Of a stretch of 64,000 bases of DNA, positions 31,401 through 39,046 are shown in pieces. Under the pieces are notes generated by a model. It made no database searches, had not been told where the DNA came from, and saw nothing but the letters and a program-made list of their open reading frames with translations. The DNA is taken from positions 2,847,001-2,911,000 of the forward strand of contig NZ_VISM01000001.1 of NCBI RefSeq assembly GCF_007827455.1. The letters are read 5' to 3'. Positions within the stretch are counted from its first letter, which is position 1. Each line of letters starts with the position of its first letter. The position numbers were made by a program, and so were the translations under genes. This DNA is from Lutibacter sp. Hel_I_33_5. Lineage in GTDB: Bacteria; Bacteroidota; Bacteroidia; Flavobacteriales; Flavobacteriaceae.

Positions 31401-33732
31401 CTAATGTTAATTGTGCTTCTATATTATCTGGTATACCATCGTTATCAGAATCGATATCTAAATAATCGGGTATTGTCCCTGATGCATCAGTATCAGAATT
31501 AGGAATTGGTAAGTTTGATATTCCACTTTCATTAACATCTTCATAAATATCATATAAACCATTTGCACCTACTGCTCCAGTTGGAGCAACATAACCTGCA
31601 GTAGTTTGTGCTTCTCTATTATCTATGATTCCATCATTATCAGAATCTAAATCTAAAGAATCTACAATACCATCTCCATCCGTATCTCTAGTACAAGAAA
31701 AATAAGCACCTACCACTGCTTCAGCAACTTCAAATCTACCACCAGATCTATTAATCATTTCTACTTGAATATACTGTGTATTTGAATCTAATACATAATT
31801 TATAGCTGTTACATTTGTGGCTATTACTGATTGATCGATAATAAAGGGGTTTGTGCCATTTCCTAAATCTTGAGTTGCATTTGTTAATTCGGCAACTCTT
31901 AGTTGTTTTGCTCCTGTATTATTTTTCCAAATATGAAATGTGATTGTAGTACCAGAAGGAATTATTCCTCCTAAATCTAAAACAAAATATTCTCCATTGC
32001 CATTTAAATGTACACCTAAATTATCTGAAATAATTCCATCATTTATAGTAAGAAGACCACTGTTAATTCCAAAATTTGCACCTATACTACCAGGTGGACC
32101 ACTAGGATTATTAACACAACCTTCATCAGTATCTAATATTCCATCATTATCATCATCAATATCCACAGAATCTGGAATTCCATCACCATCAGTATCTAAT
32201 CCGTTAACCGTATCTCTATAATCTAAATCTCCTACAGTATTTACATCGGTATCACTATCTGGTAAAATACTGGAAGCTGGCGTGTCAATTTCATCATTAG
32301 AATCGTAATCAGTAGTATCACTACCTTCAAAAGAATCGTCTAAACCATCACCATCTGTATCTGTTCCAGAAGCAGTGTTAGCCATTCCGTTTTCTTCTAA
32401 ATCTGGTGTTCCATCATTATCAGAATCGGAATCTCTGTAATCTGGTTCATCTGTTAAATCTGTATTGGTTGGATTTAAAGCTGTTGGGTTATAAGTGTCA
32501 TTATTTTCATAAATACTATAAACTCCATTTGAGCCAACAACTCCAGAGGGAGCAACATAACCAGTTGTAGTTTGTGCTTCTACGTTGTCTGGAATACCAT
32601 CATTATCTGAATCGATATCTATATAATCTGGATTTCCATTAGAATCTGTATTGGTAAGTGGTAAATTTGAAATCCCACTTTCATTTACATCTTCATATAC
32701 ATCATATAAACCATTTGCTCCAACATTTCCAGCAGGTGCTGTGTAGAATCCTGTATTTTGCGCTTCAGCATTATCTAATATACCATCATTATCGGCATCT
32801 AAATCTAAATGATTTGGAATTCCGTCTAAATCAAAATCAAAATGATCTTGAACTCCATCATTATTAACATCTCCTAAATTTCCACCACTACCATTATTAT
32901 CTGAGTCTAAATAATTAGGAACTCCATCATTATCTGCATCTGCACTTGGGTCTGTACCAGTTGAATTTTCTGCGGTATCTGGAATACCATCATTATCATC
33001 ATCTATATCTACACTATCATCTACTGTATCGCCATCTGAATCAAGTACTTCTATTGCATTTACGTCGTCGACAGAAAACAAAAGTGCTTCCCAGTTAACT
33101 CCTTCAGGTGTTCCTTCAAAAGTTGCGTCTGCACCTGGAAAGACTCTAAAGCGCATTGTTGTTGCATCTGCAACAAAAATAAATGTATTTTGAGACCAAA
33201 CATCTTGAGAAACATTTGTTATAGTTACCCTTTGATAAGTACCAAACTGATATTCAAAAAAGTTTAAATATGTACCGGCATAATATGCGTTATTTCCACT
33301 TCCACCATTTGCATTTGTTCTAGCAGTCATTGAAAATACTCTTAATTTATAAATCTTTCCAGGAATTAAACCAGTAATATTAGTTTCAACATTTTCTTCA
33401 AAACCGTCACCCCCTATATCTCTTAACGTAATAAAACGGACATCTCCAGTTGGAGGCAATGGTAATTGACCTCCAGGAACATTCCATGAAGCACCTGCAC
33501 CAACAAATCCCTCTCCTCCAGCTATATCTCTATTAGAAATGTCAGGAGTACCATCAATACCATCATCTGCTTCCTGCCAATCAATTGGATTACAATTCCC
33601 ACAAATAGCAGAGGAAGAACCTGTACCTGGGATAGTTTGTGAAAAAGATTGCGTGTTTGTTAATAACAATAGTGCTAAAACAAAAAAGAAAATAGCATTG
33701 TTACCTACTGGGAATAGTCTTAATAATTTCAT
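25447..33732 (-). CDS. Giant T9SS cargo protein rich in TSP3 repeats, with LamG-like domains (2761 residues)
   Basis: The largest gene in the window encodes a secreted, aspartate-rich, probably calcium-binding protein. After a signal peptide (about 12-33) and a beta-rich N-terminal domain (about 35-225) come four to five long blocks of thrombospondin type 3 repeats (starting near 230, 520, 700, 920 and 1350). The same D-x-D-x-D-G and I-E-A-Q-T-T-x-G-Y-V units recur in these. Between them lie a discoidin-like insert (about 545-685), a second insert (about 930-1140) and a LamG jellyroll at about 1384-1600. A second LamG-like region (about 1760-2030) is followed by a module with Y-R-Y-N-Y-W-S-S-P and L-L-G-N-P-Y-P-S, shared with the neighbouring giants. 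The type A T9SS tail is at about 2690-2761. It has a well-matched promoter and its own terminator, so it is a single-gene unit. Confidence 0.85.
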   Translation of the reverse strand: MKLLRLFPVGNNAIFFFVLALLLLTNTQSFSQTIPGTGSSSAICGNCNPIDWQEADDGIDGTPDISNRDIAGGEGFVGAGASWNVPGGQLPLPPTGDVRFITLRDIGGDGFEENVETNITGLIPGKIYKLRVFSMTARTNANGGSGNNAYYAGTYLNFFEYQFGTYQRVTITNVSQDVWSQNTFIFVADATTMRFRVFPGADATFEGTPEGVNWEALLFSVDDVNAIEVLDSDGDTVDDSVDIDDDNDGIPDTAENSTGTDPSADADNDGVPNYLDSDNNGSGGNLGDVNNDGVQDHFDFDLDGIPNHLDLDADNDGILDNAEAQNTGFYTAPAGNVGANGLYDVYEDVNESGISNLPLTNTDSNGNPDYIDIDSDNDGIPDNVEAQTTTGYVAPSGVVGSNGVYSIYENNDTYNPTALNPTNTDLTDEPDYRDSDSDNDGTPDLEENGMANTASGTDTDGDGLDDSFEGSDTTDYDSNDEIDTPASSILPDSDTDVNTVGDLDYRDTVNGLDTDGDGIPDSVDIDDDNDGILDTDEGCVNNPSGPPGSIGANFGINSGLLTINDGIISDNLGVHLNGNGEYFVLDLGGIIPSGTTITFHIWKNNTGAKQLRVAELTNATQDLGNGTNPFIIDQSVIATNVTAINYVLDSNTQYIQVEMINRSGGRFEVAEAVVGAYFSCTRDTDGDGIVDSLDLDSDNDGIIDNREAQTTAGYVAPTGAVGANGLYDIYEDVNESGISNLPIPNSDTDASGTIPDYLDIDSDNDGIPDNIEAQLTLGYVAPSGTVGVNGLDNAYDFTDNYNAVGLTPTNTDNLADEPDYRDTDADEDGTPDIQENGMANAVTGTDSDGDGLDDAFEGGNSAANEPWDANDDIDTPASSILPDVDTDVNSGGDLDYRDNLAGIDTDGDGIVNSIDIDDDNDGILDTVEDASNSCIDGTSVGTAFTSLGQARSVSSAGVYFFNLNGNQFSTYVDANGFVQIAVDFGNGAGNLPQGTALTDAARGILNPTILATLTDATSVRVSHSGGLIDATSTDATYLSRITSNISLHRGNLNDGNGDDNTLNNSWSGTGATELTVNANCSSGSNFLLHQKIIHPCGNVNGFTWFPNADHQRTLWNNGEIPANESLSLWVQAANVSLPSCNDFDGDGIINSLDLDSDNDGILDNIEAQTTAGYVAPSGGVGNNGLYASYEDNDTPGAVSNLPLTNTDANGNPDYLDIDSDNDGIPDNIEAQTTQSYVVPTGNVGSNGVDSAYENNDTFTATGLSPNNHDNTDLPDYRDLDSDNDGTPDIEENGMANTASGTDTDGDGLDDSFEGGNTNDYDVNDEINNPLSSILPDVDGDANAAGDLDYRDTTSDIDTDGDGIPDSVDIDDDNDGIPDSIENSNCLPSVPNYEAHYSFDSTTDDSTTNHNLVNNPGALSYSTNAVRGSHSVSFNGSYLLHYSTNADFLEKTIQNFTHSFWVNPSSVTGTQFLLDEGGNGNGVAIRLNGNVLEAAVRENNVQQNLDTSSLTTLNVGTWYNITLTYANGNVTLYLDGVATPTLSTGYGTLAQHTDNSGFGGANASNAFGSAGSNFFTGLMDEFAYYETALTTTQVNLILGCDTDGDGIINSLDIDADGDGIPDNIEAQTSAGYVAPSGSVGANGLYDIYEDVNDSGTTNLPITNTDNTDTPDYLDLDSDNDGTPDIEENGMANTASGTDSDGDGLDDAFEGINSTAGENWDSNDDINNPLASILPDTDGDSGSGQDLDYRDDSDDSVDPAVMGNTLWLRADIGVTGGATVTDWEDQTTSNADFTGAGTPDNTVTANNLNFNPVVTFNNGADFLTYTGNLNPGSMYIVYNDTSTAGFTTAFTNNDGDGIGHGFTDDSQLYDATFTPAEVRDGTEYVNGFAIDFTTRARPDNYELHSRIFDSNPSNAGHTYYVGRDRTNNTRGITGSVAEVMLFSTQHTDVERQQVESYLAIKYGFTLDETNTSANITEGDYILYDNTTTTTIWDRDANSTYHNDVAGIGRYDALALMQKQSSSVNSDGIITIGHVSIADSNPANNNNISSNNSFLVWGNNNSSLTNTTTTEIVCAPEKQLDRVWKVVETGNIGLVEVAVPVTNIDSQLNTPSTLKVLKVADDSNFTTNLEYYQINTTKDITQGGNTVSNYVANVDFNGTKYFTYSEINGIFWNGDTNAWTGGAGNANGPSDETSDVDKVLIIDAEATLTHASLTENAVVECVWVKANSKLTIANDNYLWFDEDFILDGEIRLIGDAQIIQRHTGNNNVQGDGKIYRDQASNLPNTYRYNYWSSPVVAARGATSFTVASVMKDGSTPTSLNSSPKDINFIPYTNLASLNGAQTDPITIASYWIFSYFNGVTRDDWAQKGHTNPVNIGEGYIMKSTGRNPQNFTFVGSPNDGDINKVISPGTASLLGNPYPSNINTTTFIADNTNVIDGTLYFWEHKGESTTTDPQAEGHGKFGYEGGYSQRNQAMGVAANSVIDGTAGLGNHSYTEPDQFIAVGQGFFVSANLGGTIRFRNSQRDFGSNNIFFRTNNEIKTLKLGFDYTNENNFVVHRQLGLNFKEGNTFAYESGFDSAIFDLQANDLFWKFPEAESNLVIAGIGKITQDMRIPLGLNVITEDPMHVMIDEKENMDGYDIYLVDLVTGQIFDLTRPVSLTLPKGTYTERFIITFGGAALGTGDLELSKNINIYSDNSANELVIKNNSNNLINNVEIFNLLGRKVSSWKNIKGTYNKLNTDFISSSIYIVNITTDKGKISKKLIIN

Positions 33733-33775
33733 ATAAAATTATATAATTCATAAATTACTGGGGAACAATAACAAG

Positions 33776-33806
33776 CAAAAATACAGTTGTATATCTATAT
33801 ATGCAA
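33776..33806 (-). promoter_or_regulatory. Promoter of the 2761-residue giant gene
   Basis: On the minus strand TTG (33806-33804), a 20-nt spacer and TATTTTTG (33783-33776) match the Bacteroidota promoter. The expected start near 33770 gives a 5' UTR of about 38 nt before ATG 33732. Confidence 0.7.
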
Positions 33807-33967
33807 ATTTAGAGTAATTTATTTGCGATGTGTTAAGTGGTTGTAGGTTAGTTTGTTGAGTGTTGATATGAAAAAGTTAGTTAATAATTTCGTTTATTTT
33901 TAATAATGAAATTTCTATCATCTAATTTTATAATAGACATAAAAAAATAAAATAAACTCTTTTTTAC

Positions 33968-33999
33968 TTGGATATTAAATTTTTCTAAGCATATATTTG
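33968..33999 (+). promoter_or_regulatory. Promoter of the methionine operon
   Basis: TTG (33968-33970), a 21-nt spacer and TATATTTG (33992-33999) match the Bacteroidota consensus exactly. Transcription would begin near 34005, just ahead of a short palindrome (34011-34027) and the SAM riboswitch. Confidence 0.75.
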
Positions 34000-34010
34000 C
34001 ATTCACAAAG

Positions 34011-34027
34011 TTCAATAACTTATTGAA
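34011..34027 (+). promoter_or_regulatory. 7-bp perfect palindrome at the predicted transcript start of the methionine operon
   Basis: TTCAATA (34011-34017) and TATTGAA (34021-34027) are perfect inverted repeats with a 3-nt centre. They lie between the predicted start site (about 34005) and the first base of the riboswitch P1 stem (34029). The sequence could be an operator or a 5' stabilising hairpin. Confidence 0.4.
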
Positions 34028-34028
34028 A

Positions 34029-34160
34029 TGTTATCAAGAAAGGTGGAGGGATTAGACCCGTTGAAACCTTAGCAACCCTTTAGTAATAAAGAAGGTGCTA
34101 AATTCTACCCTGTGCTGAACTAGTTTCAGTATCTCATTAAAAGAGATTGGATAGATAACA
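34029..34160 (+). ncRNA. SAM-I (S-box) riboswitch
   Basis: The region has the S-box core: TTATCAAGAAAGGTGGAGGG, then ACCCGTTGAAACCTTAGCAACC, and further on AAGGTGCTAAATTCTACCC. P1 is closed by a perfect 7-bp pairing of TGTTATC (34029-34035) with GATAACA (34154-34160). S-box RNAs bind S-adenosylmethionine and turn methionine genes down when SAM is high. It sits 125 nt ahead of the O-acetylhomoserine sulfhydrylase gene, in the expected orientation. No GC-rich terminator with U-tract is seen between the aptamer and the ATG. A weak hairpin CATCAA/TTGATG (34222-34238) is present, so the mode of control is not clear. Confidence 0.92.
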
Positions 34161-34285
34161 AAAATGAATTTTCTATTTCTAGAACATTCAATTTTCTTAA
34201 TAACATTTTTCGAGTAAGGTTCATCAAAATAATTGATGCATTTGACTTTTGGTTTAATTAATTATTAACTCAAAAAACTAGAAAA

Positions 34286-35563
34286 ATGAGTACATTAAAA
34301 TTAGCAACAAACGCATTGCACGCAGGACATGACGTAACTGCCAATGCAGGAACTAGAGCAGTTCCTATTTATCAAACAACATCGTATGTTTTTAACAATT
34401 CAGAACATGCTGCAAATTTATTCTCTTTAAAAGAATTAGGATTTATTTACACACGTTTAAATAATCCAACAAATCAAATTTTACAAGAGCGATTAGCTGC
34501 TGTAGAAGGCGGAATTGGAGCTGTAGTTTTTGCTTCTGGAACATCTGCAATTGCTACAGGTTTATTAACGTTATTAAAATCTGGTGATCATATTGTGGCG
34601 TCAAGTAGTTTATACGGAGGAACGTATAATTTATTAAATGTAACGCTAAAAAGATTCGGAATTACAACTACGTTTGTAGATGCTTCTAATCCAGAAAATT
34701 TTGCATCAGCAGTACAAGATAATACAAGAGCATTTTTTGTAGAATCATTAGGAAATCCAAAATTAGATGTCTTAGATTTAGAAGCAATTGCTGTTCATTC
34801 TAAAGCAGCTGAAGTTCCTTTTATTGTTGATAATACAGTAGCTACACCTGCTTTATTAAATCCATTAAAACATGGAGCAAATATTGTAATTCATTCGTTA
34901 ACAAAATATATTGGAGGACAAGGAACTTCTATTGGAGGTGCAATTGTAGATGGAGGAACATTTAATTGGGCAAATGGTAAATTCCCAGAATTTACTGAGC
35001 CTTCTGAAGGATATCATGGATTAGTATATCATGAAGCATTAGGTGCTGCTGCATTTACTTTTAAATTAATTTTAGAAGGTTTACGTGATTTAGGTGGCGC
35101 ATTAAGTCCAACAAACGCGTTTAATATTATTCAAGGTTTAGAAACGTTGCCAGTTAGAATTAAACAGCATTCAGAAAATGCTTTAGCATTAGCAAAATGG
35201 TTAGAGCAACAAGATGAAGTTGCTTGGGTAAATTACCCAGGTTTAGAAAGTAGTAAATATAATTCTTTAGCTAAAAAGTATCTACCAAAAGGACAAAGCG
35301 GAATTGTAACATTTGGTGCTAAAAAAGGATTTGAGGCAGCAAAAAATATTGCAGACAATACTAAGGTATTCTCTTTGTTAGCAAATATTGGTGATACAAA
35401 ATCATTAATTATTCACCCAGCAAGTACAACACATCAACAATTAGATGAAGCGGCTCAAGCAAGCGCTGGTGTTTCTCAAGATTTAATAAGATTATCTGTT
35501 GGTATTGAAGATATAGAAGATTTAAAAACGGATTTAAAAGCAGCATTTGCTGAAATAAAATAA
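34286..35563 (+). CDS. O-acetylhomoserine sulfhydrylase (aminocarboxypropyltransferase)
   Basis: A 425-residue cytoplasmic PLP enzyme of the Cys/Met metabolism family that makes homocysteine from O-acetylhomoserine and sulfide. Features: Q-T-T-S-Y-V-F near 31, Y-T-R-L-N-N-P-T near 53, and the PLP lysine in H-S-L-T-K-Y-I-G-G (Lys207). The length (about 425, longer than cystathionine gamma-synthase at about 385) and the G-G-x-F-x-W insertion after the PLP lysine fit the Met17/MetY type. It is the first gene behind the SAM riboswitch, with the MetX-containing fusion gene 9 nt downstream, which supplies its substrate. Confidence 0.92.
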   Translation: MSTLKLATNALHAGHDVTANAGTRAVPIYQTTSYVFNNSEHAANLFSLKELGFIYTRLNNPTNQILQERLAAVEGGIGAVVFASGTSAIATGLLTLLKSGDHIVASSSLYGGTYNLLNVTLKRFGITTTFVDASNPENFASAVQDNTRAFFVESLGNPKLDVLDLEAIAVHSKAAEVPFIVDNTVATPALLNPLKHGANIVIHSLTKYIGGQGTSIGGAIVDGGTFNWANGKFPEFTEPSEGYHGLVYHEALGAAAFTFKLILEGLRDLGGALSPTNAFNIIQGLETLPVRIKQHSENALALAKWLEQQDEVAWVNYPGLESSKYNSLAKKYLPKGQSGIVTFGAKKGFEAAKNIADNTKVFSLLANIGDTKSLIIHPASTTHQQLDEAAQASAGVSQDLIRLSVGIEDIEDLKTDLKAAFAEIK

Positions 35564-35572
35564 AACAAAACT

Positions 35573-38500
35573 TTGAGCAAGAATTTGCAACATATCGATA
35601 TTCTTAGTTTTACTACAGAAAGTGGTACACAATTTAAAGACATCCAATTAAGTTATCAATTGTTTGGTCAAAAATTGGGTACTGCCCCTGTGGTTTTGGT
35701 CAATCATGCATTAACTGGTAATAGTGATGTTGCTGGCGAAAATGGTTGGTGGAAAGATGTAATTGGATCGCATTTAGCGATTGATACAAATCAATATACC
35801 ATTCTTGCTTTTAATATTCCTGGAAACGGTTTTGATGGTTTTTTAATCGAAGATTATAAAAGTTTTATTGCAAGAGATATTGCAAATATCTTTTTAATCG
35901 GATTAAAAGAATTAAAAATTGATCAACTATTTGCTTTAATTGGAGGTTCTTTAGGTGGTGGAATTGCTTGGGAAATGACAGTTTTAAATCCTGATATTAC
36001 TCAACATTTAATTGCTGTTGCTACCGATTGGAAATCTACGGATTGGTTAATTGCAAATTGCCAAATTCAAGAACAATTCTTAGTAAATTCCAGCAATCCT
36101 GTTCACGATGCTCGCATGCATGCTATGTTGTGTTACAGAACACCAGCGTCTTTTAAAGAACGTTTTCATCGCTCTAAAAATGACGAATTAGAAATCTTTA
36201 ATGTAGAAAGTTGGTTGTTGCATCATGGAGAAAAATTACAAGAAAGATATCAGTTAGCTTCCTATAAATTGATGAATCAATTATTGAAAACAATTGATGT
36301 TACCAAAGGAAGAAAAGAAGAGTCTATTTTAGAAACTATAAATGCTGATATTCATATCGTCGGAGTAAATTCTGATTTGTTTTTTACTGCTGAAGAAAAT
36401 AGAGAAACGCATCGAAAATTAGCATCAAAACATGCAAATGTAACTTATAACGAAATTGATTCTGTTCATGGTCATGATGCATTTTTGATAGAATACGAAC
36501 AATTAGAAAAAATTATTGAGCCAATTTTTAATAAAGACTCAAAAAATAGAAAAATGAAGATTTTAAAGTTTGGAGGAAAATCATTGTCTAATGATGGAAT
36601 TCCACACGTACTTGAGATTATTGAAAAGAAAATCAATAATAAAGAAAAAATTGCAGTTGTCGTTTCTGCAAGAGGAGAAGCAACAGATCAATTAGAAGAA
36701 ATTTTAGAAAGAGCTTCAAAAAATAAAGAATTTCAAACTTCGTTTGATGCTTTTAAAAATTATCAAAAAAAGTTAACTCCTGAGGTCGATTTTTCCGAAG
36801 AATTTTCTCGTTTAAAAAACCTTTTTGAGGGCGTAAAATTATTAGGAGATTATAGTCAGAAAATAAAAGATGAGGTGTTGGCACAAGGAGAATTATTGTC
36901 GATTAAAACCTTGTCGAATTTATTACAAGAAAAAGGTATAAAAGCCAATGCAACTGACGCTAGAAATTTACTAAAAACCGATGAGAATTTTGGTGATGCA
37001 AAACCGTTAAGTAACGTTTCTAAAGAAAATATTATAGCTCATTTTAAAAAGTACAATGGCGCTACAGTTAATGTTATTACTGGATTTATTGCTTCTAACT
37101 TAAAAAATGAAACTACAACGTTAGGTAGAAACGGAAGTAATTATACAGCAGCACTTTTAGCAAATTATTTAGATGCAGAGGAGTTGCAAAATTACACACA
37201 TGTTGATGGTATTTTTACTGCAAATCCAGATTTAGTTTCTGATGCAAAAAAAATTGAAGAATTATCGTATTCAGAAGCGAATGAATTAGCAAATTTTGGA
37301 GCCAATATTTTACATGCAAAAACCATCATTCCGTTATTAGAAAAGAATATAAATTTACGTATTTTAAATACGTTTAATCCAGAAGATAAAGGGACATTAA
37401 TTACGGCAAAATCTACATTAAAAGGAATTAAATCGTTATCAACATTAAACAATGTTGCTTTAATTAATTTTGAAGGTAGAGGTTTACTTGGTAAAGTTGG
37501 TATTGATGCTAGAATTTTTAGAGCCTTAAGTAATAAAAATGTAAATGTAAGTATCATTTCTCAAGGATCATCTGAGCGTGGTATTGGTTTTGTTGTCGAT
37601 AAACATAAAGCAAAAGATGCTGTTGAAGCGCTAGAATTAGAGTTCGAAAATGATTTATCTACACAAGATGTGCACCAAATATCTGTGATAGATGATGTGT
37701 CTGTAATTTCTATTATCGGTCAAGATTTAAGTGAATTTCATTTACCATATAATGCATTGATAAAAAATCAAATAGTTCCAGTATTATTTAATAACTCAAT
37801 TTCTGGTAAAAATGTGAGTTTGGTTGTTAAAAAGAAGCAATTAAACAAAGCTTTAAATGTAATTCATGGACAAGTTTTTGGAGTCGCTAAAAAGATAAAT
37901 ATTGCATTATTTGGTAAAGGTTTAGTTGGTGGAACGTTAATTGAGCAAATATTAGAAAACGCAAAAACGATTTTAGAAAAACGTAAAATTCAGTTAAACA
38001 TTTTTGCGATAGCAAATTCTAAAACTGTTTTATTAAAGCAAAATGGAATTTCTAAAAACTGGAGAAAAAATTTAGAGGATTTAGAAGATGATAAAAATGC
38101 AATAAATTCGATTATAGAGTTTGCAGCTAAACATCATCTAGAAAATTTAATTGCAGTAGATAATACAGCAAGTGTTCCTTTTACAGAAAATTATATTTCA
38201 TTAGTAAATGCTGGGTTTGATTTAGTTTCGTCAAATAAAATAGCCAATACCTTGTCTTTTGATTTTTATAAAGAATTAAGAAGAACTTTAGAAAATAATA
38301 ATAAAAAATATTTATACGAAACTAATGTTGGTGCAGGTTTACCGTTAATCGACACAATTAAATTATTACATGATTCAGGTGAAAATATTACAAGAATTAG
38401 AGGTGTTTTCTCAGGTTCATTAAGTTATATTTTTAATCGTTATTCTGCCGATGATGTATCTTTTGATACAGTGTTGCAGGAAGCAATTGATAAAGGTTTT

Positions 38501-38968
38501 ACCGAGCCAGATCCAAGAGAAGATTTATGTGGGAACGATGTTGCTAGAAAACTACTAATTTTGGCAAGAGAATTAGATTTAGAAAATGAGTTTGATGATG
38601 TGAAAATAGAAAATTTGATCCCAACAGCTTATAGAGAAATATCTTCTCAAGAATTTTTATCAGACTTAATAGTTTTAAACACTAATTTTGAAGATAAAAA
38701 AGGAAGTCAAGATGAAAATCATGTATTGCGATATATTGGTGATTTATATGGAGATTTATCACAAACAAAAGGGGATTTGGATGTGAAATTAGTTTCAGTA
38801 CCAACAAGTTCTCCGTTAGGAAGCTTAAAAGGTTCGGACGCAATATTCGAGATTTATACAGAATCGTATGGTGAGCAGCCTATTGTAATTCAAGGAGCAG
38901 GAGCAGGAGCAAAAGTAACTGCAAGAGGTGTTTTTGGAGACATTTTACGATTAGCAAATAATAATTAA
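35573..38968 (+). CDS. Trifunctional fusion: homoserine O-acetyltransferase-like + aspartate kinase-like + homoserine dehydrogenase
   Basis: One 1131-residue frame starting at TTG. Residues 1-327 are an alpha/beta hydrolase of the MetX type, with the nucleophile elbow G-G-S-L-G-G (Ser126), an acid in N-S-D-L-F and a base in G-H-D-A-F. Residues 328-1131 resemble ThrA/MetL: aspartate kinase (about 328-600), ACT-like region (about 600-775) and homoserine dehydrogenase with G-K-G-L-V-G-G near 783 and V-G-A-G-L-P-L-I-D near 920. Together these could take aspartate steps to O-acetylhomoserine for the neighbouring sulfhydrylases. Kinase motifs deviate: K-F-G-G-K-S instead of K-F-G-G-T/S-S, and G-R-N-G-S-N instead of G-R-G-G-S-D (Asn520, Asn523). 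An internal ATG (36554) starts the ThrA part. One extra A in the A6 run at 36541-36546 would create a stop just before it. Confidence 0.85.
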   Translation: MSKNLQHIDILSFTTESGTQFKDIQLSYQLFGQKLGTAPVVLVNHALTGNSDVAGENGWWKDVIGSHLAIDTNQYTILAFNIPGNGFDGFLIEDYKSFIARDIANIFLIGLKELKIDQLFALIGGSLGGGIAWEMTVLNPDITQHLIAVATDWKSTDWLIANCQIQEQFLVNSSNPVHDARMHAMLCYRTPASFKERFHRSKNDELEIFNVESWLLHHGEKLQERYQLASYKLMNQLLKTIDVTKGRKEESILETINADIHIVGVNSDLFFTAEENRETHRKLASKHANVTYNEIDSVHGHDAFLIEYEQLEKIIEPIFNKDSKNRKMKILKFGGKSLSNDGIPHVLEIIEKKINNKEKIAVVVSARGEATDQLEEILERASKNKEFQTSFDAFKNYQKKLTPEVDFSEEFSRLKNLFEGVKLLGDYSQKIKDEVLAQGELLSIKTLSNLLQEKGIKANATDARNLLKTDENFGDAKPLSNVSKENIIAHFKKYNGATVNVITGFIASNLKNETTTLGRNGSNYTAALLANYLDAEELQNYTHVDGIFTANPDLVSDAKKIEELSYSEANELANFGANILHAKTIIPLLEKNINLRILNTFNPEDKGTLITAKSTLKGIKSLSTLNNVALINFEGRGLLGKVGIDARIFRALSNKNVNVSIISQGSSERGIGFVVDKHKAKDAVEALELEFENDLSTQDVHQISVIDDVSVISIIGQDLSEFHLPYNALIKNQIVPVLFNNSISGKNVSLVVKKKQLNKALNVIHGQVFGVAKKINIALFGKGLVGGTLIEQILENAKTILEKRKIQLNIFAIANSKTVLLKQNGISKNWRKNLEDLEDDKNAINSIIEFAAKHHLENLIAVDNTASVPFTENYISLVNAGFDLVSSNKIANTLSFDFYKELRRTLENNNKKYLYETNVGAGLPLIDTIKLLHDSGENITRIRGVFSGSLSYIFNRYSADDVSFDTVLQEAIDKGFTEPDPREDLCGNDVARKLLILARELDLENEFDDVKIENLIPTAYREISSQEFLSDLIVLNTNFEDKKGSQDENHVLRYIGDLYGDLSQTKGDLDVKLVSVPTSSPLGSLKGSDAIFEIYTESYGEQPIVIQGAGAGAKVTARGVFGDILRLANNN

Positions 38969-38980
38969 TTACTATTAAAT

Positions 38981-39026
38981 GATTAAAAAATTAAATAATT
39001 CAATTAAGAGTTTTTATTTTTTAATC
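38981..39026. repeat. 10-bp AT inverted repeat between the fusion gene and the metZ-like gene
   Basis: GATTAAAAAA (38981-38990) and TTTTTTAATC (39017-39026) are exact inverted repeats with a 26-nt loop, in the only sizeable gap of this operon. It may be a weak terminator or RNA processing site. Confidence 0.35.
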
Positions 39027-39046
39027 TTTAAATTATTCAATAAATA

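Noticed and set aside
30900..33000. Repeated sequence blocks that could suggest a mobile element
   Set aside because: They are in-frame thrombospondin type 3 repeats of one protein; no transposase or terminal inverted repeats.
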